A model generated the notes under the pieces. It worked only from the letters and a program-made list of their open reading frames with translations, did not search any database and was not told where the DNA came from. From Pyrus communis (lineage: Eukaryota; Streptophyta; Magnoliopsida; Rosales; Rosaceae): a stretch of 64,000 nucleotides of DNA. This document shows, piece by piece, positions 1-13,667 of the stretch; positions within the stretch are counted from its first letter, which is position 1; each line of letters begins with the position of its first letter. A program made the translations under genes and the position numbers. The stretch is from the NCBI RefSeq assembly GCF_963583255.1, contig NC_084803.1, positions 4,375,621 to 4,439,620 on the forward strand. Reading direction: 5' to 3'.

Positions 1-221
1 TCCTTGAAGCTAATCCAGTCCGAGATAGTCCGGCGCAACAAACGCCCCCTTAGTTTCTTGACACAAACACGTTATTGATGTTTTCTTGGGCCAATCGTGA
101 GTATTTAAAAACACAAGAACATTTGTTACATTATTATGTTGTTGGGTTAACCAAAAAAGTTGTTGGTAGATTAATTAGAAGCATTAGTGGAAATTAAATG
201 ATAAGTTTTTCAAAACATTAA

Positions 222-1602
222 GGGTAAATTACATTTTACCCCTTCAGGTTTGGGGTCGATTTCAATTCCTTACAACATTTTTAAAACATTTCACCTTCAT
301 ACCTCAAGTACTATTTTATTTTAATATAATACATCCGTTACATTTTCCATCCATTAGTCTGTTAAGAGCTGACATGGCTGCCACATTTGTGCCACGTGGC
401 TAAACATTTAATAAAATATTAAAATAATTATTTAAAGAAAATTAAAATAAAAAAAAATAAAAAAATAAAAAAAAAACCCAGATCTCCTTCCCTAGAATCC
501 CCACCCGTGCCCACCCTCCCACCTCGCATCACCCTCCCCTTCCCCCATCCCCCATCACCCGCAACCATTTCCCTCCCCACTGTGCCTCCAAAAACATTCC
601 CCATCCAAACCATCATCGCCCCCTCCCCCGCACGGCTACCGTGTGGTTTTCTATCATTTTTCCCCACCCTAAAGCCCAACAAGCAAAACCCTTTTGCCTT
701 GGCTTTGGTAGCTGTTGTATCTTCCTTCACTTTTTCTTTTTGCAGGCATAGAGGCATATATGGACTCTTCAAAGCTTTATGTCCATCCTTCCCCGAAAGC
801 AAATGGGAGGGCGGCGGTGATGTATGATGCCGAGTCCCTGCACTTTTCCTCCCATCAGGCGCAAACCCACCATCCTCTGCCGCAAAACCCAGAAGAGGAA
901 GAGATAATTGATTAAAAAACACCCAGAAGACGAAAAGAGAGAAGATTGAAATTTGAAGTAGGTTTTTGGTTTTTGAAATTGTAAGGTTCTACAATTCCTT
1001 GAAACTATTGGATTCTAGGGTGGGTTAGGAGAGGCTTTGGTTTTGGATTGAGATAAAATGGGTAGGTGGGTGGCTGCATCTGTTCGAGTGGTGAGGTGGG
1101 GGTGGCTCTTGTCTTTTGGGTTGATGAAATGAATAATGGCAGTGGCTTGGGTAAGAGAGAGAGAGGTGGTGGGGTGAAAAATGGCTGTTTGGGGAGCTTG
1201 GGAGTGGATAATCGGGATAAGATTCTCGTAGTGGTTGAAGGTCGAGAACTGGAGATTTTGGATCTGGGGATTTTGGGGGGTTTGGGGTTCGAGAGAAAGA
1301 GAGTGGGGAAGGCAAACTGGGTTTCGGTTTTTTTTTTTTTTTTTGTGCTTTTTTTTTAATTAATTATTTGAAAATTTTTATTAAGTGTTTAGCCACGTGA
1401 CATAAATGTGGCAGCCACGTCAGCATAAATATGGACCTCTTATTTGCCATGTCATCACTTAACGGTTTATTTAACAAATTTTCTAACAGATGTATGAAAT
1501 TGAAATAAAATAGTATTTGAGGTATGAAAGTGAAATGTTTTAAAGATGTTGTAAAAAATTGAAATCGGCCCTAAATCTGAGGGGGTAAAATGTAATTTAC
1601 CC
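222..1602. mobile_element. Mutator-like element with long terminal inverted repeats
   Basis: The left end (GGGTAAATTACATTTTACCC) recurs in inverted form at the right end. The inverted similarity continues for roughly 210 bp on each side (about 222-435 and 1355-1602), with a few indels. The 9-bp sequence AAACATTAA lies immediately outside both ends (213-221 and 1603-1611), a perfect target-site duplication of the size expected for Mutator-like (MULE) transposons. No transposase frame is visible, so the element is non-autonomous. Its core (about 480-1330) is much richer in G and C than the ends and has purine-rich and pyrimidine-rich tracts with short open frames on both strands. This could be captured host sequence (Pack-MULE type), but I recognise no donor gene. 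The boundaries are certain; the cargo is inference. Confidence 0.9.
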
Positions 1603-1611
1603 AAACATTAA

Positions 1612-2345
1612 ATACACAAGTTAAAGTAATAATGGAATACACGTGGCAGACAATGAATGAAAAAAGCAAGTAGGAAAAAATGGGAGGGGAAGGTAGCTAT
1701 CGTTCCTCGTTAATCCAACAACACTAGGAACCCACATCGCACATTATTCTGAAATAAGATTTTAGATGGCTGAGTGACAATTGTTTAATCACTTCAACTA
1801 TAAACCCTTATTTATAAATAAATTAAGAAAGCTCTAAACTATGGTGTTTTATCACCATCACCTTCAAAACTTGACATCTTTCCACTAACACTAGCATATG
1901 CCCCATATTTGTGTTTGAAAATAATTTTTTTTTTTTTTTTTAAATGAGAAGGAGAAAGGGGGAAAATGTGGATTAGAGAAAGGAGTTTTCTTTTTATGTT
2001 TTATTTTTCAAAATTAAGGGATGTTAGGATCACTCTTGGTGAGACTTTAAAAAAACTGTCAAATTTAGTATATGTAAATTTATATTACTGTCTATGATTT
2101 TGTTTTGTGGTAAAAGATAGAATTATCTTTCTACTTTCTTTTAGTTGACAAAAATAATTTTATTAATATGTAATTTAGATAACCATAGTTAAACTGGAAC
2201 ACTTCCCAACTAATAAAATTCTGAGTAACAATTATCTATGGTATAGAGTGGGACGAAATAACGTACCCAAAATGCTTTCAAAAAATAACGTGCCCAAAAA
2301 TAACAAGCATCTCTTTGAATTTATAATGCAAGCTCTACAAGCTCT
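1612..2345. other. Gene-free spacer downstream of the PRISE reductase
   Basis: AT-rich sequence with short poly-T runs. It includes the 3' flank of the minus-strand reductase gene. I see no coding region or recognisable repeat here. Confidence 0.5.
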
Positions 2346-3603
<1,258 letters not shown>

Positions 3604-4304
3604 ATTTTGGGTTCAAAACTTCAAATCGAAAGTCTGTAGCAGCCAACGCCGATTGTGGAAATTCCAGAGTTGTCGGATTTTTCTTCTTCTTTCTACTTCC
3701 TTTATTTTATTTTCTTATATATAAAGGAGGACAAAAGGATAGATATGTCTTGACATATGACGTAAGCTATGAGCTCTTCTCAATAAATATCTCAAATTCA
3801 TGTGGTAGTCGGTGGAGTGAAGAAAAGAGAGAAATTATGTTAGTCGGTGTGTTTGCGTGCCAAAATCCTTGAATGCTTAGTGATATCCTGTACGAAAATG
3901 CTTCAGGAGTTTGAAGTCAGATGGCAGGAAATAAACATTGTGGTACTTATCCTACTGGGCTTGAAGCCCAACTAATAAAGCAAAATAGTACACTTTTAAT
4001 CTATACACTAGGCCCACATTTCTTTTGCGATCTAAGGATCAGTTTCAGTGCCCAGGTTAAACTGTTCATGTGCTATGTATAGTGGCTCATCGGTTGATTG
4101 TGTTGAGAGTGTTCATCTTATTTTGAAGAAATAATAGACTTTATATGTGCTTATTAATAATGGAATCATCGTGTATTGCCAATTTATTTTATGATAAAAC
4201 ATCAATTTTTTTTGAACTGGATGTTGAAATCAAGTGATGGGTAGTTAAAATTTTAGTGTGACGTACACATAGTTACGTGATATTAATTGAATATCAATTG
4301 TGAC

Positions 4305-4307
<3 letters not shown>

Positions 4308-4341
<34 letters not shown>
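4308..4341. repeat. (GT)n microsatellite
   Basis: About 17 uninterrupted GT units. The tract is likely length-polymorphic. Confidence 0.95.
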
Positions 4342-4343
<2 letters not shown>

Positions 4344-4756
4344 ATGAATCTAGGTTTGAATGAATTAAAAGTCGGAAGTGTTTGTTTAGCTTGCCTACCA
4401 CAAAAAGTAACTAGGGTGGATATCAAATTGTAAATAGTAGAGATCTTGTCCATATTTTCTTTGCATGGTATGGGTAAAGTAGAGATCTTTTTCTTTCTAC
4501 CTATTCATAAACAAGATTTCTAAATTTAAACTCAACATGCGATTTAACTGCTGCACCTAGGTGATTGTATTTTGTAATATTTGGAGTCATTTAGCTTATA
4601 TATAAGTATATAACACATGGAATTCGAACCCTAACCTCCGGTTTAAGAATAAATGCTTACGCCACGTACAAAGTTCTCAATACAAACATTGGAAATGACC
4701 TTATGTTTTGTTTGAATTGGGGATTATCAAGTACCTTATGATTTAGTTTACTAGAA

Positions 4757-4946
4757 TTTTTTATTTTTCTTAAAAAGGGAGACAACTTTTGGCAAGTCAC
4801 GGTTATCCATCCCTTTTGGGGGACGGAAAGACTCACAGAGGCATTTCAGCCTCCCCCTAGCTACAAGTCTGGCTTCCTCACCAGCAGCAGGTTTCGAACC
4901 CAAAGCCTCACAATCCGTCATTTACCACTGGGTCACCAGCTCGTGG
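4757..4946 (-). mobile_element. tRNA-derived SINE with 14-bp target-site duplication
   Basis: The minus strand starts with a tRNA-like head. An A-box-like segment (TGGTGACCCAGTGG) is followed by a good RNA polymerase III B box, GGTTCGAAACC (complement of 4890-4900), then a non-tRNA body and an A-rich 3' tail (complement of about 4757-4775). The same 14 bp, TTAGTTTACTAGAA, flanks both sides (4743-4756 and 4947-4960), as expected for LINE-mediated insertion. The length of about 190 bp is typical of plant SINEs. I cannot assign it to a named family. Confidence 0.88.
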
Positions 4947-5609
4947 TTAGTTTACTAGAAAATTAGATAGAGAAATTTGAAATGATCAAAAGGCAATCCA
5001 TTGAGAGAGATTTGCAAATCAGTATTTAAAATAAATCATTTGAAAATTCCTTATTTAGTGACTTTGTTATACGCAAGTCATGTATTATCAATCTGTCTAT
5101 CTACTGTCTTATAGTGTATTTCTAATTAATTTAGCTTAAATCCTTGATGTGCCAACACACCATTGTGATAAACACATGGATTCAAGATGATAAAGTTGAG
5201 TAAGTTGATCAGAAGACAAGGCACTAAAGATAGAATTAGGTACACCTTTTTACCTTTTCATTTCGTCCTTCTCCTCATTGGAAAATTTTGTTTAATCGAT
5301 ATGCCTAAGTGGTCCTCTCCACCTTCGCCATATATTCTAACAGTACATACATATAAATGCAGTTCAGTACTATTCTCCGGATTAACTACCAGACACAAAG
5401 TATGTTTTAATTAGATCATCAAATTAGAAATTTTGTTGCACTTAAATTCTAATTGACCAAGAAAACGCTTAACCTAAAGATAATACTAAGCTGATCGTGA
5501 AGAATAAATTAACGTATGCAGTAGTGTATAGCTTTAAAAAGGACACAGTTTCAACTGCATAAACCCTAAATTCAACTAGAACATATCGTTAAATCTTGTG
5601 GTTATAAGT

Positions 5610-5713
5610 ATGCATCACTACTGATTTCCAATGACCCATCACGAAAACGTACACTGATCAAATGCATCACTACTGATTTCCAATGACCCATCACAAAAAT
5701 TTACACTGATCAA
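5610..5713. repeat. 52-bp tandem duplication
   Basis: Two adjacent copies, 5610-5661 and 5662-5713, start with ATGCATCACTACTGATTTCC and differ at a few bases. They lie in the 3' flank of the ARM/TPR gene. Confidence 0.9.
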
Positions 5714-6100
5714 ACCACGACCAAAGCTTACATCTTTTTCTTCCCTTCCATCTTTCTCCTACTCTCTTCCTTTGGTTGAATTAAAGGTTCTTCTAAAATG
5801 GTGGACAGACCTGAAAAAGATACAGCACAAAGGCGATTGATACTTCCACTAGATAAACCCTAAAAAGTTGCAAAGACGTACACAAACCGCACGTTAGAAA
5901 AATGAAACAATTGTAGTAAACCTAATATTTGAATTTCAAACATTTACAAGTGATCTTACATGACATAAGTATATCGTCACTGTGTCGCTTTGTGCTAATG
6001 TTATAACATACATAACGTTGTATTATTGGCACAAGACGCAACGATGGTTGTATACGCTATCTCATTCTTGTATTGGAAATTTCGAGTGCCAAATTTAATT

Positions 6101-7924
6101 TCACTTACCTTTCTTCTCCATCATAATTCTCCTCATTTCATCATGGTAATCTTGCTTGTCGTTGCCACTCTCGTATAAGTTAACCCTACCTTCCGACACT
6201 TGTACTTCTTTCATCGCTTGAAAGTCTTGATCATCACTTGTTGCCACTTTTGACCTGGCAGTGGCGAAGAGCCAAGTGGCGTCCATCTGTTTGCTGATCA
6301 TACGTGCGGCATAGTATGGAATCTTCACCCGTTTTCTGCTCCCAGACTTGATGCAGCCATTGATGAACATCAAACAGTCCATCATGCTTTCTTTGGCCAA
6401 TCCTTTCATGTCATAAGCCTGTGATCTTCTCCAAAGACTTTTGCTGTGAGAATTCACCGGACTCGACAAGCAGAGAGCTCTTGTCGAGTCTCTAATGGCG
6501 GCATCTGCTTTTCCAATAAGCAACTGACACTGTGCTCTATTGCTATAAAGCACCATTCTATCTTTTCTCAACCCTAATGGGCACATTTCTAATGCTTCAG
6601 AATACTTAATTATAGCTCCCTCTATTTCTCCCATACAAACCATATGATTTGCTTCTTGTTTCATTAAATCCACCAAAACCCTACTTTCCTCAATTTTTTC
6701 TTGAGACAAGACTCTCTCCTTCCTTCTCCTCTCTACCTTCAAATTCCAAACCTCTTCCAAACATTTTTCAATTCTTCTGTTCTTGTTCAACTTGTTTAGA
6801 AGAAGTGCTTTTGTGATTGCTTCACCTACGTTTGATCTATCTCCAAGGCTTTTGAGTTCAACCAAATCGATAAGAAATGAGGCGGCCATATTAATAACTT
6901 TGTACCTCGTATTCGGGTCTTTGAGAAGCAACAAGAGGCAGTCGATCCCCCTGTACTGCCAATCATCTGAAGACCTTGAGAGATTACACAGGCTCTCAAT
7001 AACTTCCCTTGATTCAGCAATTTTTTTTCTTCCATATTTACCATAGCACAAAATCCTAACAAGTCCAACGCCAGCTGGTGAAGAGTGATTGGCTAATCCA
7101 CCCCACATTCCACACAATTGTTTCAAAAAAGCCCCATTGCAAATGAGATTCAAAGACCTCTCTTCGCAAGCAAAACAATTTAAGATATAGAGAGACCAAC
7201 ACTGAAGCTGACTAGCCCATTCTTCTGCCTTGCGGTTCTCCATTTCAAATCCCCCAACACCTCTTGTGAGCAAATCACAATGGTATTTCTGTCTTTTTCT
7301 CCCATCTTTCACCCCCACAAAACTAACATATACCGCATCAAGACATGTAGAGGCTAATTTTATGGCTAATCTCACCACCTCTTCTTCGTACTCCGCCATG
7401 GCTTCAAATGTACTCTCGTAGCTTGCAAGGTGACCTAGCGCTCGAACCGCAACTCTTTGCTCGACCCAACTCATCTTCCCTCTGAGAAGCTCCAAAAGCG
7501 GTGGAATCACGCCTGATGCCACTGCCTTTTCAGCGAACTTAGCCTTGTTCATGGTGTAAGAACCAATGACATGAGCTGCATAGTAAGGGATGTAGATGTT
7601 TTGGTCCCTCTGAAGCCAAGCATTACTCTTGTTGTTGATGCCTTTGTGGATAAACCGTACCATGCACTCAAAGATTCCAAGGGATGGGAACTCTGGGTCT
7701 TTAGGGTGAGCCATAGCAACATTCCATAGGCTGCTCAGCACTAGAACATTTCCTTGGTCTTCCCTGTGAGGTAGTTCCTTGAAACAGGCTGATATTCGAG
7801 CTCTTCTCTTGAAGGAGTTTGGCTCTTTCATGGTACAAAAGAAGCAAAACTGCAGAGTGCAAGCCTGCTCTTTTGTAATATTGCTGAGCAGGGTTTTCTT
7901 CTCCTTTTTCTTCAGGGAATCCAT
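6101..7924 (-). CDS. ARM-repeat/TPR protein
   Basis: Single-exon gene of 607 residues from the ATG at 7924. The frame is open a further 29 codons upstream to 8011, but that stretch looks like 5' leader, and MDSLKKKEKKT is the more plausible start. The N-terminal half carries armadillo-like helices, for example AVASGVIPPLLELLRG and RVAVRALGHLAS at about residues 125-170. A TPR block follows at roughly 410-520, with EANHMVCMGEIEGAIIKYSEAL and LYSNRAQCQLLIGKADAAI. The tail is lysine- and methionine-rich. Plants have a small family with this ARM-plus-TPR layout whose biochemical role is unknown to me. Such helical repeats usually bind other proteins. The nearest Arabidopsis relative I recall is At5g43120, which matters because two other genes here have relatives beside it. 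Confidence 0.88.
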   Translation of the reverse strand: MDSLKKKEKKTLLSNITKEQACTLQFCFFCTMKEPNSFKRRARISACFKELPHREDQGNVLVLSSLWNVAMAHPKDPEFPSLGIFECMVRFIHKGINNKSNAWLQRDQNIYIPYYAAHVIGSYTMNKAKFAEKAVASGVIPPLLELLRGKMSWVEQRVAVRALGHLASYESTFEAMAEYEEEVVRLAIKLASTCLDAVYVSFVGVKDGRKRQKYHCDLLTRGVGGFEMENRKAEEWASQLQCWSLYILNCFACEERSLNLICNGAFLKQLCGMWGGLANHSSPAGVGLVRILCYGKYGRKKIAESREVIESLCNLSRSSDDWQYRGIDCLLLLLKDPNTRYKVINMAASFLIDLVELKSLGDRSNVGEAITKALLLNKLNKNRRIEKCLEEVWNLKVERRRKERVLSQEKIEESRVLVDLMKQEANHMVCMGEIEGAIIKYSEALEMCPLGLRKDRMVLYSNRAQCQLLIGKADAAIRDSTRALCLSSPVNSHSKSLWRRSQAYDMKGLAKESMMDCLMFINGCIKSGSRKRVKIPYYAARMISKQMDATWLFATARSKVATSDDQDFQAMKEVQVSEGRVNLYESGNDKQDYHDEMRRIMMEKKGK

Positions 7925-10900
7925 GACTGAGGGCAAAGGTTGAGAATTTAGGGTTTTGGTTTTGTGGAGAGCAATAAGGGGAATTGAAGGGAAAAGGTCA
8001 AAATTGATCAAGTGGGCAGGTGTTTGTAGCTTAGTGACATTAACGGCGCATGTATTGTAATCTTTGTACTTTTGAATTATTTGTGCCTTTATTTTCGAGA
8101 AAGGTTAGTCTCCCCACATAAAGGTTGTCATAAACAAAACTTTTCTTTCATGAATGTATATACTCGTGTGTCTATCTCTTTTTATATATATATATATATA
8201 TCATACATCGAGATCACACATTTAACCATTCATTACTTTGATTATGCTATAAACTAGAGTACAATAAATTTTTGACTCATTATGCAGTTACTGGATCATG
8301 TAATGAGAGAGATGGTGCGCGCATCCGTGATTGGCATGGAAGTTTCTCTTCAGTTTCTAGCTAGCTCATATAGAGGATCTGATTTCTAAGGTGGGTTTGT
8401 ATTTTGTGCAATTCTTTTAATTACATGAGGCGTTTGTTCATATAATTTGTAATATTATTGGATTCAATTTGTGTTGTGGAGTGGTGTTGGGTTTTTACAA
8501 ATTGCTGGCCTTGTGACAGCCACATAGGTAACAAATAAAGAAGCATGTGGAATTGTCATCTGACATTGCAAGGCAAAGTGGTCCTCATTTCGAAAGGAAG
8601 GCCTTTCAGTTATTCTTCGAATCAGGTCTCTACTTTCTTCATTAATCTGCATTATTTTTCCTGTAAAATACTAATTTGTCTTAATACAGCTAATTAAGGA
8701 TCGCGTAAGCAAGATATATCATAGATCCTCAAAATCCACCAAGTGTAATTCCAACCAATAAGCACTTATTAGAACACAAACTTTCTGCTTTCAATGCACA
8801 TTTGACATCATGTTGTCTGGAACCTTGATTTTCGTTTTAAGTTCCCTTGTCAACAGGTCTAATGCTACTCTACTATTAATCTTCTTCAAAAGCTACTCTA
8901 AAAACCAAAATCTAGGTCTTTCTATTCTACTTATAATAATGCAGCAAAATGTATTGTGATTACAGATGGGTTTGTTGCAAAAGGGAGTTGAGGGACCACA
9001 ACCTGAAGACTTGGTATCAGTTTCCGATTTGCATGGCAAAGATACACTACCATCGTGACATCTCGTGTCATGTAAGTTGCTCTACTTCAGTCGGTTGTAA
9101 CAAAAGGTCGTTCTTGTGGTCCTCCTCAACTTAACCTCATTCAAACAAATATTAAACCCATAACTAGCAAAACTTTTAGAAAACAGAATTAGTAATTTAG
9201 TACAACTGGGTGGAAGTCTCAAGAATATGCGGCTGTTACATACACAGACTATATATAGATTGGAAAACAAGAGGACATGAAAAGAGGCAATTTATTAGAG
9301 TTTAATCTTCTCTAGAAATGGTAATTAGGGTTTAAACAATACACTTCGAAGACTCGTGGGAGTAACATGACTCTCTGGTGATTGGTAACCAAGTGTTGCG
9401 ATGTGCAGACATGTTTCTGGTGTTTAGTTTATTGCTTGTTCGTAGGATTGGCGTGGAGAATAGCTACATCGGTTTCTAAAGCTCATGATGATTAGAACTA
9501 ATGCTTTTGTTTTCAATATCCAAAAGATGATTGGAATGCAATGGTGTAGTAGTAACCAGCAACTTCAAATCTGAGTTGCACACCTTTTTTCTTTTTCTTT
9601 TTTTTTTTGTTATAAGTGATAATTCTGTAAAATTTGTGTCCTAGTTTATTCCAGTTGGTCTTCCATGTCTTCCCCAAATTGCTATTCCTTCATTGAGTTA
9701 TGTTTTGCACGCAAGTTATGAGGAACTAAGACTTTCAAGCAAATTATATGGTCCATGCAAGTTTTGTACGCATATGTATTGCATAAACTTTTATTTGTTC
9801 AACGAACGCAAAAGAAAACGAGAATACAACTTTATACAATCAACACCCAAAAAAATTGTTTGGGGGATATTGGAGGAAACTAATTTTATATTGCAAAATC
9901 AATACACTAATCACACCTTAATTCTCTTGACACGGTTCTTAGTAGAGATATTAAAAAATGAACAACTTCAAATCTTCTACAAACAAAATCCCTATATCCT
10001 CAACCACTCGTCCTGTCCCACGCCCTCCGCAACCCAGCCCAATGGCAGCTGACTCCTCAACCATTCCTCCTTGTTTGCTTCCGCATAATCACTCGAAATG
10101 AGACCCCAACCGAGTCTGAGTACAAGCTAGCGAACTTCTAGGTCAACAGCCAAAGCTCTTTGCAATCGCCCAAGTCGGTTGATTTAGTAACTCGCTTTTT
10201 GCAACTTCGTTAGTGTTAGAAATTCACAGTTCTCTCAAAAAATGCGCAAAGATCTCAAAAAAATTTGAAAATTTTAAGCAAATAAATCACTTCATATTCA
10301 ATTTTTGAATAAATATTTTTGGAACATTTTTAGAGGCATCGAATACACATGACTCGTCGATGAATTCCCGAAGACAACTTGCGCTCGAAGGATGATGGTG
10401 TTCTTCTATTTTTAATATTTTTAGTTTCGTTCTTTTATTTTAATTTATTAGAACTAAGCTATGTTAAGGGTTAGTGAATGTACAGGTAAAATATGAGATA
10501 AGTCAGACATATGACACATGCATTTCAGTTGCATATGAATTTAATTTATAAGGTTGTATAGTTATGGTTCATTTAAATTAACATCTAATTGAATAAACGA
10601 CTCAACAAATGTAAACATAGGACGGCATGTGTGTGTATATACAAAAACTTTCCGTAAACAATCAAGAACAGTTTGATTCATTTTTTATTCTTGTTTCTAA
10701 ATTGTTTTGATTGAAATCTTAAAAAAAAAATCAAGTACATTTTCCTTGCACGTGAATACGATTTCAGGCTCTCCCTCTTTTTCGTAAATTAATATAGAGT
10801 ATTGCTTTAGCTCTCATCCGGTGATCCTTTTGTCTTTATTTTTAAGTCGTGCATGAGATTCAAGTCTGTAGACTCAATTACCAATACTTAAGCAAGCTTT

Positions 10901-11393
10901 GATTCTTTGGACCAAACTCCAAACCTTTAGGCCTTGATCAGATAAAACCCTTACCAACTGAGGAAGAATGAAAGTGTGACTTCAACATTTGCATCTTTTT
11001 CTTTTCAGTTTTGATTTTTCGCAAATCTAACTGTAAACAGGTACAATGCAGAAGCTCCAAGTCAATCTGAAATTAAGTACAATTTTGCATCAAACCCTAC
11101 AAAATACGAATTTTACATAAATAGTAACTGATCTTAAGAGGAATCCTAATCTCTATTGGTTCTAAATGAGCTCCGTTACGCAGCTCAATCATCCACCAAA
11201 AGCCCAAGTCCCGACTCCACAATGATTTTTGACTCGAGCACAACAATTTTTCAGGCACCTGAGAAAATCTACAGACAACTCACTATGTACAAGTTTGAAA
11301 CTACATCGATCCATCACAGAAGTCCTGCACGCAACTCGGCTCCTATCTTACCATGCCTACCTTTGATATAAGTCAGTCCATACAATTATTCTT
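7925..11393. other. Long intergenic region
   Basis: The left end is the promoter of the minus-strand ARM/TPR gene and the right end is the 3' flank of the DUF620 gene. A (TA)n tract lies at about 8184-8201. Open frames such as 9693-10052 have ordinary AT-rich composition, no domains and no plausible gene structure. I see no clear transposon ends. Confidence 0.5.
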
Positions 11394-13667
11394 TCAAACA
11401 TCCATCTTCCACATAAGATTACTTGCATTGCCTCCATGAGACTTCTCGAATGATGCAACTTTCGCCCGATATGCAGCTGCTCCCGCAGTGTTATTTACAG
11501 TCTGACCCTGAGGGAGCTCACAGGCTTCACTCATAGTAGCAAATCTTAGCTCAGCAGGAGGGATGAAACAGTCCATTGACAAGCCAGGGACATTGAATGC
11601 CACTTCCTCAACTGTCCAAGCTTCTTCCATCCTCGTCTTGGTGTGGCTCATTGCAGTTTCTCCAAACCTGAATAGGGTTACTACTGAACGTCCCGAGTGA
11701 GCGATCATAATCCCCTCAACAGGCTTGTAATCATCGAGGAATGAGTTGATTGTGGTCTCCCAGTAAACAGCATCACCTCCATTGTTCTGAATGCGGGTCA
11801 AATGGGAATCTTCCAAGTGTACAAGGAGCCCTGTTTTCTGGCTGAAGTAGCCAAATAAAACATGCCTAATGATCTCCGCAGGCCCTTCGCTCCTGGCTTT
11901 CAGCGTCAAAGGATCTGCAGAAAGCTTGAGGATGAAACAATCCTCGCCATTTATCTTCTTTTCACCAATGCATCTTGAGCTGGTAAACATACTAGCAGTG
12001 GTTCGTGGGTCAAGCCCCTGTATTCAATAAATAAACACAGTGATTAAATTGTGCACGGCAAAGGCAAACTGAGCCAAACAAAGCAGGACTAGCATTTACC
12101 TGAAGTGCCCGTCGCAAGGGTCTGACAGGCCCTTTTGCAGCATGTGCACCAAGCCAAGGCGTGTGCCTCCACACAAGCTTTCCATTGCAACCAGCATGAA
12201 CCTTGCTGCCGCCAAGTGCAAGCTCCACATACCACATGTCTGGATGCATCTGCCACAGGACAAAACCACCCGACTCTGCTGCTTTGGAGGAATTCTTGTT
12301 CCGTACAACCCTGTTGGCCGTTTCAAACTCCGAGGCGATCATTCTCACCTTTCCCATAGCATAAGCATTGTGGATTGAGTTCTGAAGCTTCTGCCCTCCT
12401 GATGCTGCTGTAAACTGCTGCAATATATACTGAGCAGATGAAGTCTCCTGCAAAACATATAAAAAAAAAATTGTGTTTAGAGGGTTTCTGTAAAAACCGA
12501 AATGAAGAAAAAGGTCCTGTCCAGTTCGTATAAAATGATGAAATGAAATTAAGCCCCACAGCCTTAGGTTTCACATCTGCAGATATACTTGGCATCAAAT
12601 ACACAGATTCAACATTCCAGTTCAGTTCATATAAAATGCAGTTGAAAACTGAGAACTGCACAATGAGATCACAATTTGATGAAAATTGTAAAGGGTATGT
12701 GGTAAAAAGGAAAAGGAAAAAGTTGCACAAAGTGTGTATGAAAACGATCGCCATCAAACCGAAAGATTCTTAGCTATCCACGGTTGTATATCCCCTCATG
12801 TCCTCGTCGCGTGACACAAGGGACATACAACCGGTTGCAACGCAAATTCTTCTTTCGTTTATGATAGTGAGATCAGCATGCGTGAAATCAAGGGAACTTA
12901 CGTTAGTAAACATGTGGAGAAAATATTCAAAATGTCCTACCAACTTTTATATAAAAGAATCCGGCATACATAGGAAACTACTTGATGAATCTCTTTTTTT
13001 ATTTTTATTTTTCAGGAAATTGAAAGATGAATAAACAAAAAAAGGAAAAAAAATCTACAAAAACATTAATTTTCACAAAAATGAACATAAACTAAACCAA
13101 ATTTATAGCTTCCAAAGTTGTCAAATTTATACTAAAATTTGGACCCTTTCAAGTTTTCAGCATTCAGAAAATCAATTTGATTGGATTTGGAGGAGTAATC
13201 AGCAAAAGTTACATGTCAAGGGAAGGACTTACAATGGGTGTGTCTTTGATGCTAAGGTGAGGCAGAGGCTCAGTGGTGCTAACGTGCACCGGGGCGAGCG
13301 GCGCACCCAGAACCCCAAGCAACAGCCGCAGATCCGACCTTTTGTAGGTGGAGCACGAAACCGAAGGCGTCCTGCACAGCTGCCCCTTCATCCAGTGGCC
13401 CCACTTCCCCTCCATCCTCGAATCTCCACCGTCCGTCCCATCCGGCCCTTCCTTCAGCGGCGACAGCGCCTCGGCGGGCCTCAAGTTCCCGGATCTCAGA
13501 ATCATCAACGGCTCCGGCTGCGCCACGTGATGATTCCTCCGCCGCCTGAGCAGCCCCGACATTGGGGACCCACTCCTGGCCGGACTTTTCGCCCTCGACC
13601 TCCCCGGCGACAGCCCCCTCGTCACCTCCTCCTTCAAAGCCGAAAAAAAACCCTGCTTTCTCTCCAT
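11394..13667 (-). CDS. DUF620 family protein
   Basis: Three exons, 13667-13233, 12447-12100 and 12017-11394, with GT-AG introns and phase-0 joins, give 468 residues. The N-terminus (MERKQGFF...) is a basic, serine/proline/arginine-rich leader with an RRRR cluster near residue 40. After it comes the plant-specific DUF620 region: SSAQYILQQFTAASGGQKLQ, then WQMHPDMWYVELALGG and KVHAGCNGKLVWRHTPWLG, then CFILKLSADP, VLFGYFSQKTGLLVHLEDS and a C-terminal YRAKVASFEK. The family is conserved in land plants and has no established biochemical activity. The second intron is only 82 bp; the first is 785 bp. Gene identity is confident; function is unknown. Confidence 0.92.

Larger units (their letters stand above)
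3604..6100. other. Intergenic region with microsatellite, SINE and short duplication
   Basis: The first part holds the promoter and 5' UTR of the minus-strand reductase. The rest has a (GT)n tract, a SINE and a 52-bp duplication, listed separately. The last part is the 3' flank of the ARM/TPR gene. The one longer plus-strand open frame (5187-5414) has no recognisable protein features. Confidence 0.5.

Noticed and set aside
428..1359. Several open frames on both strands inside the Mutator-like element
   Set aside because: They are proline- or glycine-rich by composition, overlap each other and match no domain. Treated as element cargo, not genes.
4890..4946. A tRNA gene on the minus strand
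   Set aside because: The B box is present but no cloverleaf can be closed, and the sequence continues into a SINE body with tail and target duplication.
9693..10052. 119-codon plus-strand open frame
   Set aside because: AT-rich, no domain, no splice partner and no promoter context.
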